A stretch of DNA of 64,000 bases from Kordia periserrulae (GTDB lineage Bacteria > Bacteroidota > Bacteroidia > Flavobacteriales > Flavobacteriaceae): the NCBI RefSeq assembly GCF_003054265.1, contig NZ_QBKT01000001.1, positions 682,001 through 746,000 on the forward strand. The letters run 5' to 3'. Shown one piece after another: positions 1 to 8,374 of this stretch; the stretch's first letter is position 1, and each line of letters opens with the position of its first letter. Under the pieces are notes generated by a model. The model did not search any database. It saw nothing but the letters and a program-made list of their open reading frames with translations, and was not told where the DNA came from. The position numbers and the translations under genes are program-made.

Positions 1-1
1 T

Positions 2-814
2 GACTTAACACGATTGCGAAACGTTGCCAATCCGCCACAAATATTTACTACCGATGGTTGGTATAACGGTTTTGGAAGCGCGCATAATGTTGTCATTAAT
101 GAACAAAGTGGATTTGCCTATGCTGTCGGCGCCATGACTTTAGACGATTCTATGTTTTCCTATAGTGGCGGACCTCATTTTGTAAACATTCAAAATCCGA
201 CAAATCCTGTAGCGGCTGGCGGTTATGCTAACGATGCCTATTCGCACGATGCACAAGTCATTACGTATAATGGTCCAGATACAGAACATATTGGGAAAGA
301 AATTTTAATTGGAAGCAACACCAACGAAGTTGTCATTATTGACATTACAGACAAAAACAATCCTGTACAATTATCCACTACTGGCTATGGAAACATTGGC
401 TACACACATCAAGGTTGGTTTACCGAAGATCAACGCTATTTTATTGTAGGCGACGAATTGGATGAATTGAATTTCGGTTTCAATTCGCGTAGTATTATCT
501 TTGATTTGCAAGATTTGGACAATCCGAGTGTACAAGCTTCGTACAACGGTCCAACTGGAGCAATTGACCACAACGGATATGTAAAAGGTGACACATTTTT
601 CTTGGCAAATTACACGGCTGGTGTTCGCATTTTAGACATTTCTAATATTGGTGCTGGTATAATGCAGGAAGAAGGTTTTTTTGACACCTATCCTGAAAAT
701 GACGATACTGTTTTTAGAGGTGCCTGGAACATCTATCCATATTTTGAAAGTGGAAATATTATTGTGAGTGATATCAACTCAGGATTATTTATCATCCGAA
801 AAAACAACGAATAA
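2..814 (+). CDS. choice-of-anchor B family protein, 5' end outside the window
   Basis: The reading frame is open from base 2, so the start of the gene and any signal peptide lie upstream of the window. The visible 270 residues show LVIVD-type repeats: short blades in which a named event is reported and placed beside 'DI(T/S)' segments, such as VVIIDITDKNNPVQL and VRILDISNIGAG, as in the choice-of-anchor B family of predicted beta-propellers. Histidine-rich spots (SHDAQ, YTHQGWF, DHNGY) recur at blade starts, which is typical of that family. It ends in TAA three bases before the next gene, so the two are probably co-transcribed. Such proteins are usually exported; the exact role is unknown. 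A TTG at 14 is not a credible start because the frame is open upstream. Confidence 0.75.
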   Translation, partial: DLTRLRNVANPPQIFTTDGWYNGFGSAHNVVINEQSGFAYAVGAMTLDDSMFSYSGGPHFVNIQNPTNPVAAGGYANDAYSHDAQVITYNGPDTEHIGKEILIGSNTNEVVIIDITDKNNPVQLSTTGYGNIGYTHQGWFTEDQRYFIVGDELDELNFGFNSRSIIFDLQDLDNPSVQASYNGPTGAIDHNGYVKGDTFFLANYTAGVRILDISNIGAGIMQEEGFFDTYPENDDTVFRGAWNIYPYFESGNIIVSDINSGLFIIRKNNE

Positions 815-817
815 TTC

Positions 818-2203
818 ATGCAAAAAAATAATATATACTACCTATTTACTCTGTTGATGCTTCTCGTAAGTTGTGCTTCCGATGATGGAAACGCACCACT
901 AGATTCAACAGACACCGAAGATCCGATTGTATTTTTAGGAGAAATCAATTGGATAACAACGCTTGGCGGTACGCAAGAAGATACTGCACAAGACATCACT
1001 TTGACGGCGGACGGCGGAACGGCAATTGTTGGTTACACCGAAAGTATCAACGGCGACATTACCGATAATGCTTCTGAACAAAACAACTATTGGGTAGCAC
1101 GCTTGGATGCGGATGGAAATTTACTGTGGAGCAAAACCTACGGCGGTACAGCTGACGACCGTGGCGAAGCCATCAAAGCCACTGCTGATGGTGGATTTAT
1201 CATCACAGGATACAGTCGTAGCGCGGATGAAGATGTAAGCCAAAACAATGGTTTTTATGATCAATGGATTGTAAAATTGGATGCTGCTGGAAACATTCAG
1301 TGGGAAAAAAGCATCGGATATTCAGGAAGTGATCAAGCATTTGACATTATTCAAACGAGCGACGGCGGTTATTTTACTACAGGATTTTTAGACATTACCG
1401 CTTCTGGCGGACAAGGAAATTTTGGGCGAAATGGCACTTCAAATCAAGAAGAAATTAATTTTGAACATGGTGTTGGCGAATTTTGGTGTCACAAATTAGA
1501 CGCTAATGGAAACATTACTTGGAGTCGCTATTTCGGCGGAAGCAACAACGACCGTTCGTATGCTGCTTTGGAAACGGATGATGGTAATTTTATCATTGCA
1601 GGCTCTTCGGAAAGTGATGATTTTGACATTACTAACAGCAAAGGAAGTTATGATTTTTGGGTGGTAAAACTTAGCAATACTGGCGATTTAATTTGGCAAG
1701 AATCCTATGGTGGAAGTGGCATTGACATCGGTTATGACATTGCCAAAACTAACGACGGAAATTATATTGTGGTGGGCGATACGCGAAGCAGTGACGGAGA
1801 TGTTTCCAACTTAAAAGGCGCTGCCGATTTTTGGGTGCTAAAAATTTCAGACACGGATGGTTCGTTACTTTGGGAACGCACGTATGGCGGCACTGATTTT
1901 GATTCCGCACGTGGCATCACAGCATTACAAGAAGGCGGATTTGCCATTGTGGGAAGCTCTAAAAGTGATACTGTAGATGTCAATTCCAATTATGGTCAAA
2001 ATGATTTTTGGGTGGTGAAAATTTCTGATTCGGGTACTATCACTTGGGAGAAAAACTTTGGTGGTTCACAATTGGATATTGCTTTTGGCATTGTAGAAAC
2101 GATGGACAAAAAACTAATTGTCGCGGGAAGCACACAAAGCAACGATGGCGATATTGTAGAAAATAAAGGTATCAAAGACGCATTTATCATCAACATCAAA
2201 TAA
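818..2203 (+). CDS. propeller-like repeat lipoprotein
   Basis: This 461-residue protein begins with a lipoprotein signal peptide whose lipobox is LLVSC (Cys near residue 19), followed by an acidic stretch, so it is probably anchored in a membrane and surface-exposed. The rest is about seven copies of a roughly 55-residue unit. Each unit carries a W..(T/S)YGG(T/S)..D motif, then 'DGG(F/Y)II.G.(T/S)(R/E)S.DGD', then 'DFWVVK(L/I)'. Such units are predicted to form a beta-propeller or similar all-beta solenoid. No catalytic motif is visible. The gene starts 3 bases after its upstream neighbour and stops 2 bases before the MbnP-family gene, which points to one transcript. The substrate or ligand cannot be named. 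Confidence 0.75.
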   Translation: MQKNNIYYLFTLLMLLVSCASDDGNAPLDSTDTEDPIVFLGEINWITTLGGTQEDTAQDITLTADGGTAIVGYTESINGDITDNASEQNNYWVARLDADGNLLWSKTYGGTADDRGEAIKATADGGFIITGYSRSADEDVSQNNGFYDQWIVKLDAAGNIQWEKSIGYSGSDQAFDIIQTSDGGYFTTGFLDITASGGQGNFGRNGTSNQEEINFEHGVGEFWCHKLDANGNITWSRYFGGSNNDRSYAALETDDGNFIIAGSSESDDFDITNSKGSYDFWVVKLSNTGDLIWQESYGGSGIDIGYDIAKTNDGNYIVVGDTRSSDGDVSNLKGAADFWVLKISDTDGSLLWERTYGGTDFDSARGITALQEGGFAIVGSSKSDTVDVNSNYGQNDFWVVKISDSGTITWEKNFGGSQLDIAFGIVETMDKKLIVAGSTQSNDGDIVENKGIKDAFIINIK

Positions 2204-2205
2204 TT

Positions 2206-2961
2206 ATGAAAAAGATTGTTTATCTATTTTCTTTGAGTTTATCAATACTAGTATTATCGTGTAATAGCGATGCTGATGTAATAGAAACTTCAACAGTAGA
2301 AATTACGTTTGACAATCGTATTTCTGCCAATCAAAATTTGACATTGGGCACAACTGTATATGTAAACCAAAACAACGAAAGTGTGGTCACCAATGAACTA
2401 AAATATATCATTTCCAACATCCAATTGACGCAAGACAACGGAACTATTTTTGAGTATCCAAAAGCGGATTCTTATTTTGTAATCAACGAAGCAGATTTGA
2501 GCAGTTTAACACTGAATTTGGATGGAATTCCTGTTGGAAATTATACACACATTTCGTTTGGAATTGGCGTCGACCAATCAGAATATCCGTTGGACGGAAT
2601 GCTCAATTTTATTCCTACCGCAGAAGAAGCACAAATGATTTGGAATTGGGCAGCAGGCTATATTTTTATCAAGTTTGAAGGCACATTTACACCGCAAGGT
2701 GGCACGGAAAGTCCGTTTGTAATTCACGTGGGAAGTCATGGACAAAACTTAGACAATTACAAATTTGTCACACTTCCACTCGCAAATACCATGAATGTCA
2801 ATGCAGGAACTACTGCTTCCGTAATGGTTGAAGCATATATTGAACGTATCATTGATGCCACCAATCAAATCAAGTTAGAAGACACTAACAACATTCAAGT
2901 AGATCCTGTGAATGCGCCGCGAATCGCTACGAACTTGGAAAGCATGTTCAGCGCACAGTAA
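2206..2961 (+). CDS. MbnP-family lipoprotein
   Basis: This 251-residue protein has a lipoprotein signal (lipobox LVLSC), then the signature of the MbnP family: an N-terminal EITFDNRI.. strand, 'LKYIISNIQL', 'Y.(V/L)I(N/D)', 'GIPVGNYTHISFGIGVD', and the tryptophan-containing core IWNWAAGYIFIKFEG. In studied MbnP proteins a conserved tryptophan is oxidised by the partner di-heme enzyme MbnH, and the product binds copper. A candidate MbnH-type di-heme protein is encoded at 7092-8162, about 4 kb downstream, with a two-component system between. The gene follows the propeller lipoprotein by 2 bases. Metal binding and Trp modification in this protein are inference. Confidence 0.8.
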   Translation: MKKIVYLFSLSLSILVLSCNSDADVIETSTVEITFDNRISANQNLTLGTTVYVNQNNESVVTNELKYIISNIQLTQDNGTIFEYPKADSYFVINEADLSSLTLNLDGIPVGNYTHISFGIGVDQSEYPLDGMLNFIPTAEEAQMIWNWAAGYIFIKFEGTFTPQGGTESPFVIHVGSHGQNLDNYKFVTLPLANTMNVNAGTTASVMVEAYIERIIDATNQIKLEDTNNIQVDPVNAPRIATNLESMFSAQ

Positions 2962-3003
2962 ATTCTGATTACATAAATAACGTGAGTTTGAGATAAGAAA
3001 AAA

Positions 3004-3126
3004 TGACAATGCTTGTAATTACACTTGTCAGTTCAGGAGCATTATCGTAGATACCGAGCATAGCTCACGAGAACAGCTAAGAAAATATGTATTTCAATTG
3101 AATCTCGACTGCGCTCGATTTGACAT
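3004..3126. repeat. degenerate interspersed inverted repeat in an intergenic region
   Basis: The 293-base gap between the MbnP gene and the kinase holds no gene. It contains TGACAA/TTGTCA arms (3004-3009 and 3025-3030). Further on there is a TCTCGACTGCGCTCG stretch (from about 3102) followed by TGACA, roughly mirrored by TGTCAGTTC...GAGC at 3026-3040. Elements of this composition recur between genes in Flavobacteriaceae genomes. The copy seen here is imperfect, and the assignment is from memory of similar sequences. Confidence 0.35.
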
Positions 3127-3187
3127 TAGGTATAAAATCATGTAAATCAAATATATACCGAAATTATTATATCAAACTCACATTAAA

Positions 3188-3253
3188 TACTACAAAATGT
3201 AGTACTACAACTTCAACAGAATGCTTACATTTAAGGAAACGTACGTTTCCTTA
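3188..3253 (+). promoter_or_regulatory. two inverted repeats upstream of the sensor kinase
   Basis: There is an inverted repeat with arms TACTACA and TGTAGTA around AAA (3188-3204). A perfect 22-base palindrome at 3232-3253, centred on ACGTACGT, ends one base before the GTG start codon. A TACATTTA sequence at 3226-3233 is one base from the Bacteroidota -7 consensus, so the palindrome would lie at the start of the transcript. It could be an operator or an mRNA hairpin that hides the start codon. No upstream -33 TTG is evident, so the promoter itself is uncertain. Confidence 0.5.
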
Positions 3254-3254
3254 G

Positions 3255-6044
3255 GTGAAAAAAATCATACTCCATACCATTTTTCTATTGAGTTGTGTTC
3301 AATTGTATGCGCAATATTGGACACAGCAACACTACAATGTTGAAAATGGCTTGCCCGACAATTACACCTTTGCTATTGAAAAATTTCAAGATGAATTGTA
3401 TATCGCTACTGATGGCGGATTGACAACTTTTGACGGTGTCGATTTTAAAATTCATCATCGGAAAGAAGTACGCTATCCTGTGTGTTTGGTCAATAAAAAT
3501 GACAGCATTTTATACATCAGTTCGTGGTTGGATGGCATTATCGCAAAGCAAAAACAAGAATTTACCAATGTATATGCTGAGCGTGTCAACAGAGCATTGC
3601 AATATCAAGACAAAGTACTTTTTTACAATGTATATCAACGAAATGCTTTTTTAACTTTTAACAAAGAGTACGTTGTTGACACGCTTGTTTCTGAAAATTA
3701 CACAAATAGAAATCGTCGCATTGCCATTGATATTGATGCTATTTATATTGCTGAAGGACAAACTATCAAAACCTACGATTGGAACGGCAATCAACAAACA
3801 CCGTTTCCGTACCAACCTACAGCACCTGTAGAAGCGATTCGCAGTATAAATTCATTGTTATTTTTTGGAGACCAGCACGGCAACCTAACTTGGATTTCAA
3901 AGAAAAATCCTGAACAAAAACAAAGTTATCATTTCAAAAACTCCTATACTATTCAGCATATTGAACCGTATAAAAAACAGCAAATTATAGTGCAATTCAA
4001 GCATCGTGCGGAATACAGCAGTTTGTGTATTGTAACATTTTCAGACGATTTTTCTAAAATTGTAAACACCGAGTGCATTCTCACTATAAAATACGGCATC
4101 AGCGATATTTTTGTGGATGACAATATCATTTATGTAGCGAGTTATGGCAATGGTATTTACAAGCTTTTCCCGTCACTTTTTAAATCGTATCAAAAAAATG
4201 ATTACCAAATTCCTGTGCCTAAATTTTGTTATGAAAATGATGCTGGAAATATGGTGTTTGCCACAGAAAACGTTTCATACACCCTACAAGAAGACAATAC
4301 TTTTACACCACAAAAAAATAAATTTCGACTCAATACCATTTTCGAATTTCAAAACGAACGCTATTTCTCTTCACACGAGGGTTTGTACAATTCCAAATTA
4401 GAAGAAATTAGTGGTTGCCGTGCTAACAACTTTCTGTATGCCGCAGAAAAAGACACAATTTTTTATTCCAAATATTGGCTGAGTCGTTTTCATCGCGGGG
4501 AACGAGAAGATTTGTTTTGTATTCAATACAACCGAAAAGCTAAAAAAATAAACACCGGAATTTTTACCAACAATACCATACATATTGGCACGCAAGCTGG
4601 CATTCGAAAATTTAGCAAAAGTGGAGCAGATACATGGGCAGAAGAAATAGATACTGTTTTACAACAAACGTTTGCACAACGTGTAGTTCGGAAGTTGCTC
4701 AAACATAAAAATCAAATCATTATTACCACGCCGTACGAAGCGTTTACGTATAAAGAAAATGCAGTTTCAACATTGCAATTTACCGATAAAAACATTTATA
4801 TCAATGATACTTTTGTCGATTCGGATGATAGAATTTACATAGCTTCTAACAAAGGGCTTTGGATTTTGACAGATGATTTCACGTATCATTTCAACACTAA
4901 AAACGGCACCAATTCCGATAATATTTATAGTTTTTATCAAGATTCCAAAGGCATTGTTTGGATAACCACTGGTAACGGAATTATGGAATTCAATCCACAG
5001 CGACTTCAAGTAATGGAAGCTCCAAAAATCGACATTCATCAAACCACCATTAAAGACGACCAAGTGCATATTCAGTTTAAAAATAGCACACAATATTTTG
5101 CCGAAGACGTACTTTTTGAATACAACATCAACAATTCTGAATGGCGCAAAAGAAACCTGCAGCAACTCCACATGAGCAATTTAAAACCCGGAACCTATTC
5201 TGTTTCGTTTCGCGGAAAACATCTCAACAGTAACTGGTCTGCACCTGTAACAACAACGTTCACCATTGCGCCAAAATGGTATCAACTTACGGTGATTAAA
5301 ATATTTATTTTTATTGTAATTGTACTGTTATTGTTAGGATTTTTATGGTTTCGCTTACGCGTGATTAAACGCAGAAACGCTATTTTATCCAATGAAATTG
5401 ACCGACGGATTTTTTTAGAACACAAAGTAGAGCATTTGCGAGAAGAAGTCGCGCGTGACTTTCACGACGAAATCGGGAATAAAATTGCTTCCGTCATCGG
5501 TTTGTCTAACAATTTAAAACACAGCGAAAAAATAACGTCACCCAAAGTGGATAAAATTACGTCGCTTTCTAAGGAAATTTATCATACGGCGAAAGATTTT
5601 GTATGGTCGTTAAATCCCAAAAACAACAACATTGAAAGTCTTTGCAAATACCTAAGAGATTATGGCGAAAACTTTTTTGATCTTTTTGACGAAATTGACT
5701 TTTTGTATCAAGAAATAGACATTTTTCCTATTGACATTTCATACACCAAAAGCAGAAACATCATTTTGGCATACAAAGAAATTTTGGCGAATATCATCAA
5801 ACATTCGCAAGCGACAAAAGTTACGTTTAAGGCATATTTGTATGAAAATACATTTACCATTCAAATTCAAGACAATGGCATCGGAATTGAAGCGGCGATT
5901 TCCGACAACGGAAACGGACTCAAAAATATCCAAAAACGTATGGAAATGATTGATGCCGAGATGAGCATTGAAAAATCGGATGGTGTTTGCTATACGTTTG
6001 TGTTAGATGTGGAAGAAGAACTTATAAAATATATAGAATCATGA
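3255..6044 (+). CDS. propeller-sensor histidine kinase (HisKA_3 type)
   Basis: This 929-residue sensor has a signal peptide (residues 1-20, ending LYAQ). A long periplasmic region follows with propeller-type repeats ('F.DELYIATDGGLTTFDG', 'IYIASNKGLWIL', 'GIVWITTGNGI'), then a Y_Y_Y-like domain at about 600-670, and one membrane helix at about 680-700. The cytoplasmic part has the phospho-acceptor FHDEIGNKIAS with His737 and a C-terminal ATPase domain with 'DNGIGI' and 'GNGLKNIQKRM', as in NarL-partner kinases. The GTG at 3255 is chosen because TAG immediately precedes it in frame and a clean signal peptide follows. The stop overlaps the regulator start (ATGA). The stimulus is unknown; flanking MbnP and MbnH-type genes suggest a metal or redox link, which is only inference. 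Confidence 0.85.
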   Translation: MKKIILHTIFLLSCVQLYAQYWTQQHYNVENGLPDNYTFAIEKFQDELYIATDGGLTTFDGVDFKIHHRKEVRYPVCLVNKNDSILYISSWLDGIIAKQKQEFTNVYAERVNRALQYQDKVLFYNVYQRNAFLTFNKEYVVDTLVSENYTNRNRRIAIDIDAIYIAEGQTIKTYDWNGNQQTPFPYQPTAPVEAIRSINSLLFFGDQHGNLTWISKKNPEQKQSYHFKNSYTIQHIEPYKKQQIIVQFKHRAEYSSLCIVTFSDDFSKIVNTECILTIKYGISDIFVDDNIIYVASYGNGIYKLFPSLFKSYQKNDYQIPVPKFCYENDAGNMVFATENVSYTLQEDNTFTPQKNKFRLNTIFEFQNERYFSSHEGLYNSKLEEISGCRANNFLYAAEKDTIFYSKYWLSRFHRGEREDLFCIQYNRKAKKINTGIFTNNTIHIGTQAGIRKFSKSGADTWAEEIDTVLQQTFAQRVVRKLLKHKNQIIITTPYEAFTYKENAVSTLQFTDKNIYINDTFVDSDDRIYIASNKGLWILTDDFTYHFNTKNGTNSDNIYSFYQDSKGIVWITTGNGIMEFNPQRLQVMEAPKIDIHQTTIKDDQVHIQFKNSTQYFAEDVLFEYNINNSEWRKRNLQQLHMSNLKPGTYSVSFRGKHLNSNWSAPVTTTFTIAPKWYQLTVIKIFIFIVIVLLLLGFLWFRLRVIKRRNAILSNEIDRRIFLEHKVEHLREEVARDFHDEIGNKIASVIGLSNNLKHSEKITSPKVDKITSLSKEIYHTAKDFVWSLNPKNNNIESLCKYLRDYGENFFDLFDEIDFLYQEIDIFPIDISYTKSRNIILAYKEILANIIKHSQATKVTFKAYLYENTFTIQIQDNGIGIEAAISDNGNGLKNIQKRMEMIDAEMSIEKSDGVCYTFVLDVEEELIKYIES

Positions 6045-6670
6045 CGAAAAAATATATCTCTATTATTGAAGACAATGTCATTTTTCGCGAAAATATGACA
6101 AGTTACGTGCAGCAGCTTGACAACTATATTTTGTTAGGCGTGTACGAAGATTTTGAAACTGCTTTTGACGATTTAACGTCTGGAAATCTTCCCGATATTA
6201 TCTTAATGGATATAGGATTACCAGGCATCAACGGCATTGAAGGCACCAAACGCATCAAGCAACAATTTCCTAATATCGAATTGATTATTGTGACGGTTTT
6301 TGAAGATAGCAATATGGTATTTGAAGCTTTAAAAGCGGGCGCTTGTGGGTATTTAACCAAAAGTTTGGGCGTTCCCGAATTGAACAAAGCGTTGGCAGAT
6401 TTGGAAAAAGGTGGCGCACCGATGAGTAATAAAATTGCCAAAATGGTGGTGGAATCGTTTCAATTAAATCATCAAGATAATACCTTATCCAAACGAGAAA
6501 AAGAAGTGTTGACCTTGCTGGCAAAAGGAAAAACCTATAGCAATATTGCGGAAGAGTTGTTCATTTCAAAAACTACGGTTCGCACGCACATTCGGAACAT
6601 TTACCAAAAACTGCATGTCAATTCCAAAGCAGAGGCAATTCAATTGGCAAATGAAAAGAAAATGATTTAA
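6041..6670 (+). CDS. LuxR/NarL-family response regulator
   Basis: This 209-residue regulator has an N-terminal receiver domain with acidic residues E10-D11, phospho-acceptor Asp57 in 'IILMDIGLPG', and the conserved Thr/Lys positions 'VTVFED' and 'YLTKS'. Its C-terminal LuxR-type helix-turn-helix (about 145-209) reads 'LSKREKEVLTLLAKGKTYSNIA' in two adjoining parts, followed by SKTTVRTHIRNIYQKL. The ATG at 6041 overlaps the kinase stop codon by four bases, which indicates translational coupling. A longer frame upstream exists, but it would run into the kinase gene and add no domain. It should bind DNA as a dimer when phosphorylated by the kinase. The targets are unknown; the flanking MbnP and peroxidase genes are candidates. 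Confidence 0.93.
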   Translation: MTKKYISIIEDNVIFRENMTSYVQQLDNYILLGVYEDFETAFDDLTSGNLPDIILMDIGLPGINGIEGTKRIKQQFPNIELIIVTVFEDSNMVFEALKAGACGYLTKSLGVPELNKALADLEKGGAPMSNKIAKMVVESFQLNHQDNTLSKREKEVLTLLAKGKTYSNIAEELFISKTTVRTHIRNIYQKLHVNSKAEAIQLANEKKMI

Positions 6671-6726
6671 AAAAACTCACAATGCAACACTATAAACCTA
6701 AAAACATGAGTGTCGACTGTGAGTTT
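6669..6726. terminator. possible bidirectional terminator
   Basis: Arms AAACTCACA (6673-6681) and TGTGAGTTT (6718-6726) are perfect complements. An A-run at 6669-6675 gives a U-run for transcripts on the minus strand. The 36-base loop is long, so confidence is limited. It lies between the response regulator and the minus-strand peptide gene, which converge here. Confidence 0.4.
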
Positions 6727-6748
6727 GAGTGATATTTCTACTAACTAT

Positions 6749-6934
6749 CTAGCAATACCATGAATTACAACCTGCGCATTGGGTATACGTTAATTCAGTT
6801 GCACAATTAACTTTATTCGTTCTTGTGCAGGCGAAATTTCCCGACAATGCGCCTCCGGTCACTTCTTTTCCGTTCAAGCTTGAAACTGTTTTTCTTGCGA
6901 ACACTAAGTTTTTCTTCAAATTTTGTTTTTTCAT
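6749..6934 (-). CDS. cysteine-rich GG-leader peptide (RiPP-precursor-like)
   Basis: This is a 61-residue peptide. Residues 1-28 are a basic leader: NLKKNLVFARKTVSSLNG, then KEVTGG. This matches the 'LKKLxLxKKxVSxL...GG' leaders of Bacteroidota class I lanthipeptide-like precursors, seven of which occur in this window. The core after GG has five Cys (the last residue is Cys) and many Thr and Ser, the raw material for thioether rings or disulfides. A convincing promoter (6965-6993) lies just upstream on the same strand, which argues for a real gene. No modifying enzyme or peptidase-transporter is nearby. It is antisense to nothing known and sits between the regulator and the peroxidase gene. 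It could also be an unmodified secreted Cys-rich peptide. Confidence 0.7.
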   Translation of the reverse strand: MKKQNLKKNLVFARKTVSSLNGKEVTGGALSGNFACTRTNKVNCATELTYTQCAGCNSWYC

Positions 6935-6964
6935 CGTTTTTGAATTTTGTGATTAATACTATTC

Positions 6965-6993
6965 CAAAGCTATCGGAAATAAAAGTCGTACAA
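6965..6993 (-). promoter_or_regulatory. Bacteroidota-type promoter for the Cys-rich peptide
   Basis: On the minus strand this reads TTG (6993-6991), an 18-base spacer, then TAGCTTTG (6972-6965), a full match to TTG-N17-20-TAnnTTTG. It would start transcription near 6958, about 25 bases before the ATG at 6934. Confidence 0.65.
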
Positions 6994-7091
6994 GTCATGC
7001 AATTTGTAGGATTTTAAATCATTCATAAAATATCATACAATTTGCAGTACTATTGTCTAATCGACTAACATTTGGTATTTTAGCCACAGCT

Positions 7092-8162
7092 ATGAAACTT
7101 TTGAAACTCACATATCTACTCATTGCGTTGGTGTTTTTTTCTTGTAAAAACGAACCTTACGAAGAAATTCCAACACAAGCTGCGGGCGAATACCAAAACG
7201 TACCGTTAAGTTTTGAAGTGCCTTCGAATTTTCCACCATTGCAATATGATATAGAAAACAATCCACCAACGGAAACGGGTTTTGAATTGGGAAGACGCTT
7301 ATTCTATGAAGGTCGTATGGCATCAGACAATATTGTGGCGTGCGGTTTTTGCCATATTCAAGAATTTGCTTTTACACATCACACGCACATTGTAAGTCAC
7401 GGTGTAGATGGTGCCTTGGGAAGCCGAAATGCGCAACCGTTGCAAAATTTAGCCTTTCAGAACGAATTTAATTGGGATGGTGCCGCCATTCATTTAGACA
7501 TGCAACCGATTATTCCCATTACGAACGAAGTGGAAATGAACGAATCGTTTACGAGTATCATTGCCAAATTGCAAGCACATCCCGATTATCCGCGATTGTT
7601 CAGAGAAGCATTTGAAAATGGGGAAATCAATTCGGAAAATATCTTAAAAGCCTTGTCGCAATTTATGGTAATGATGGTTTCTTCGAATAGCAAATACGAC
7701 AAATTCCGCAGAAACGAAGGAAATGTCACACTCACCGCAAACGAACTGCAAGGCATGGAATTGTTCAATCAGAAATGTGCTTCGTGTCATGCTGGCGAAT
7801 TGTTTACTGACCAAACATATCGAAACAACGGTTTGGCAATTGATCCGCAATACAACGATATTGGTCGCGAGCGCGTCACAGGATTTCCAGAAGATCGATA
7901 CAAATTCAAAGTGCCAAATCTCAGAAATGTTGAAGTTACCTTTCCATACATGCACGACGGTCGTTTTGCAAACTTAGAAGCTGTGTTGGAACATTACCGA
8001 AGCGGCATTCAAGACACGGAAAATGTAGATGAAAGCTTGCGTCAAACCGACGGCACATTGGGAATTCCGATGACCGACGAAGAAAAAGCACGTATCATCG
8101 ATTTCCTAAAAACCTTAACCGATACCGACTTTATTTTTGACCAGCGTTTTTCGGAGTTTTAA
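7092..8162 (+). CDS. di-heme cytochrome c peroxidase / MbnH-type (MauG family) lipoprotein
   Basis: This 356-residue protein starts at the ATG at 7092. An upstream TTG would precede the signal peptide by 13 residues without purpose. It has a lipobox (VFFSC) and two c-type heme sites, C84GFCH88 and C229ASCH233, as in bacterial di-heme peroxidases and MauG. 'RNAQPLQNLAFQNEFNWDG' and 'FKVPNLRNVEVTFPYMHDG' are typical family segments. In this superfamily MbnH enzymes oxidise a tryptophan of MbnP, and an MbnP-family gene lies at 2206-2961, so this is a likely pair. A general H2O2-reducing cytochrome c peroxidase is the alternative. It acts in the periplasm and needs the cytochrome c maturation system, which is not in the window. 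Confidence 0.85.
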   Translation: MKLLKLTYLLIALVFFSCKNEPYEEIPTQAAGEYQNVPLSFEVPSNFPPLQYDIENNPPTETGFELGRRLFYEGRMASDNIVACGFCHIQEFAFTHHTHIVSHGVDGALGSRNAQPLQNLAFQNEFNWDGAAIHLDMQPIIPITNEVEMNESFTSIIAKLQAHPDYPRLFREAFENGEINSENILKALSQFMVMMVSSNSKYDKFRRNEGNVTLTANELQGMELFNQKCASCHAGELFTDQTYRNNGLAIDPQYNDIGRERVTGFPEDRYKFKVPNLRNVEVTFPYMHDGRFANLEAVLEHYRSGIQDTENVDESLRQTDGTLGIPMTDEEKARIIDFLKTLTDTDFIFDQRFSEF

Positions 8163-8315
8163 AGCGCTTCAAAATAGTGATATTCGCTAATGTTCCGACT
8201 CACTTCTGTGCATTATATATCCTACATTATCAGTCTTTTGTATCATAAATTGCATGCGACTTCTCCATCATCAACAAATTCTATCATACAATTTGTTATA
8301 TAAATGTTAGGTTTC

Positions 8316-8346
8316 TTCAATAAGAACGGCAAATAGCCTATCTTTG
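8316..8346 (+). promoter_or_regulatory. promoter of the suf operon
   Basis: TATCTTTG at 8339-8346 matches the Bacteroidota -7 consensus TAnnTTTG. A TTC (8316-8318) stands 20 bases upstream in the -33 position. Transcription would begin about 20 bases before sufA. The rest of the 212-base gap shows no gene. Confidence 0.55.
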
Positions 8347-8374
8347 CACGTACAATTTAAACGTAATTAAAAAA

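Noticed and set aside
6041-6670. An earlier start for the response regulator at 5987
   Set aside because: It would add 18 residues over the kinase gene with no receiver-domain content; the ATGA overlap at 6041 is the typical arrangement.
6813-6998. A second small minus-strand frame over the start of the Cys-rich peptide
   Set aside because: It overlaps the GG-leader gene in another frame, lacks a leader or GG site, and its start lies upstream of the predicted transcript start.
2206-8162. A methanobactin biosynthesis locus
   Set aside because: MbnB and MbnC are absent; MbnP and MbnH pairs are known well outside methanobactin clusters.
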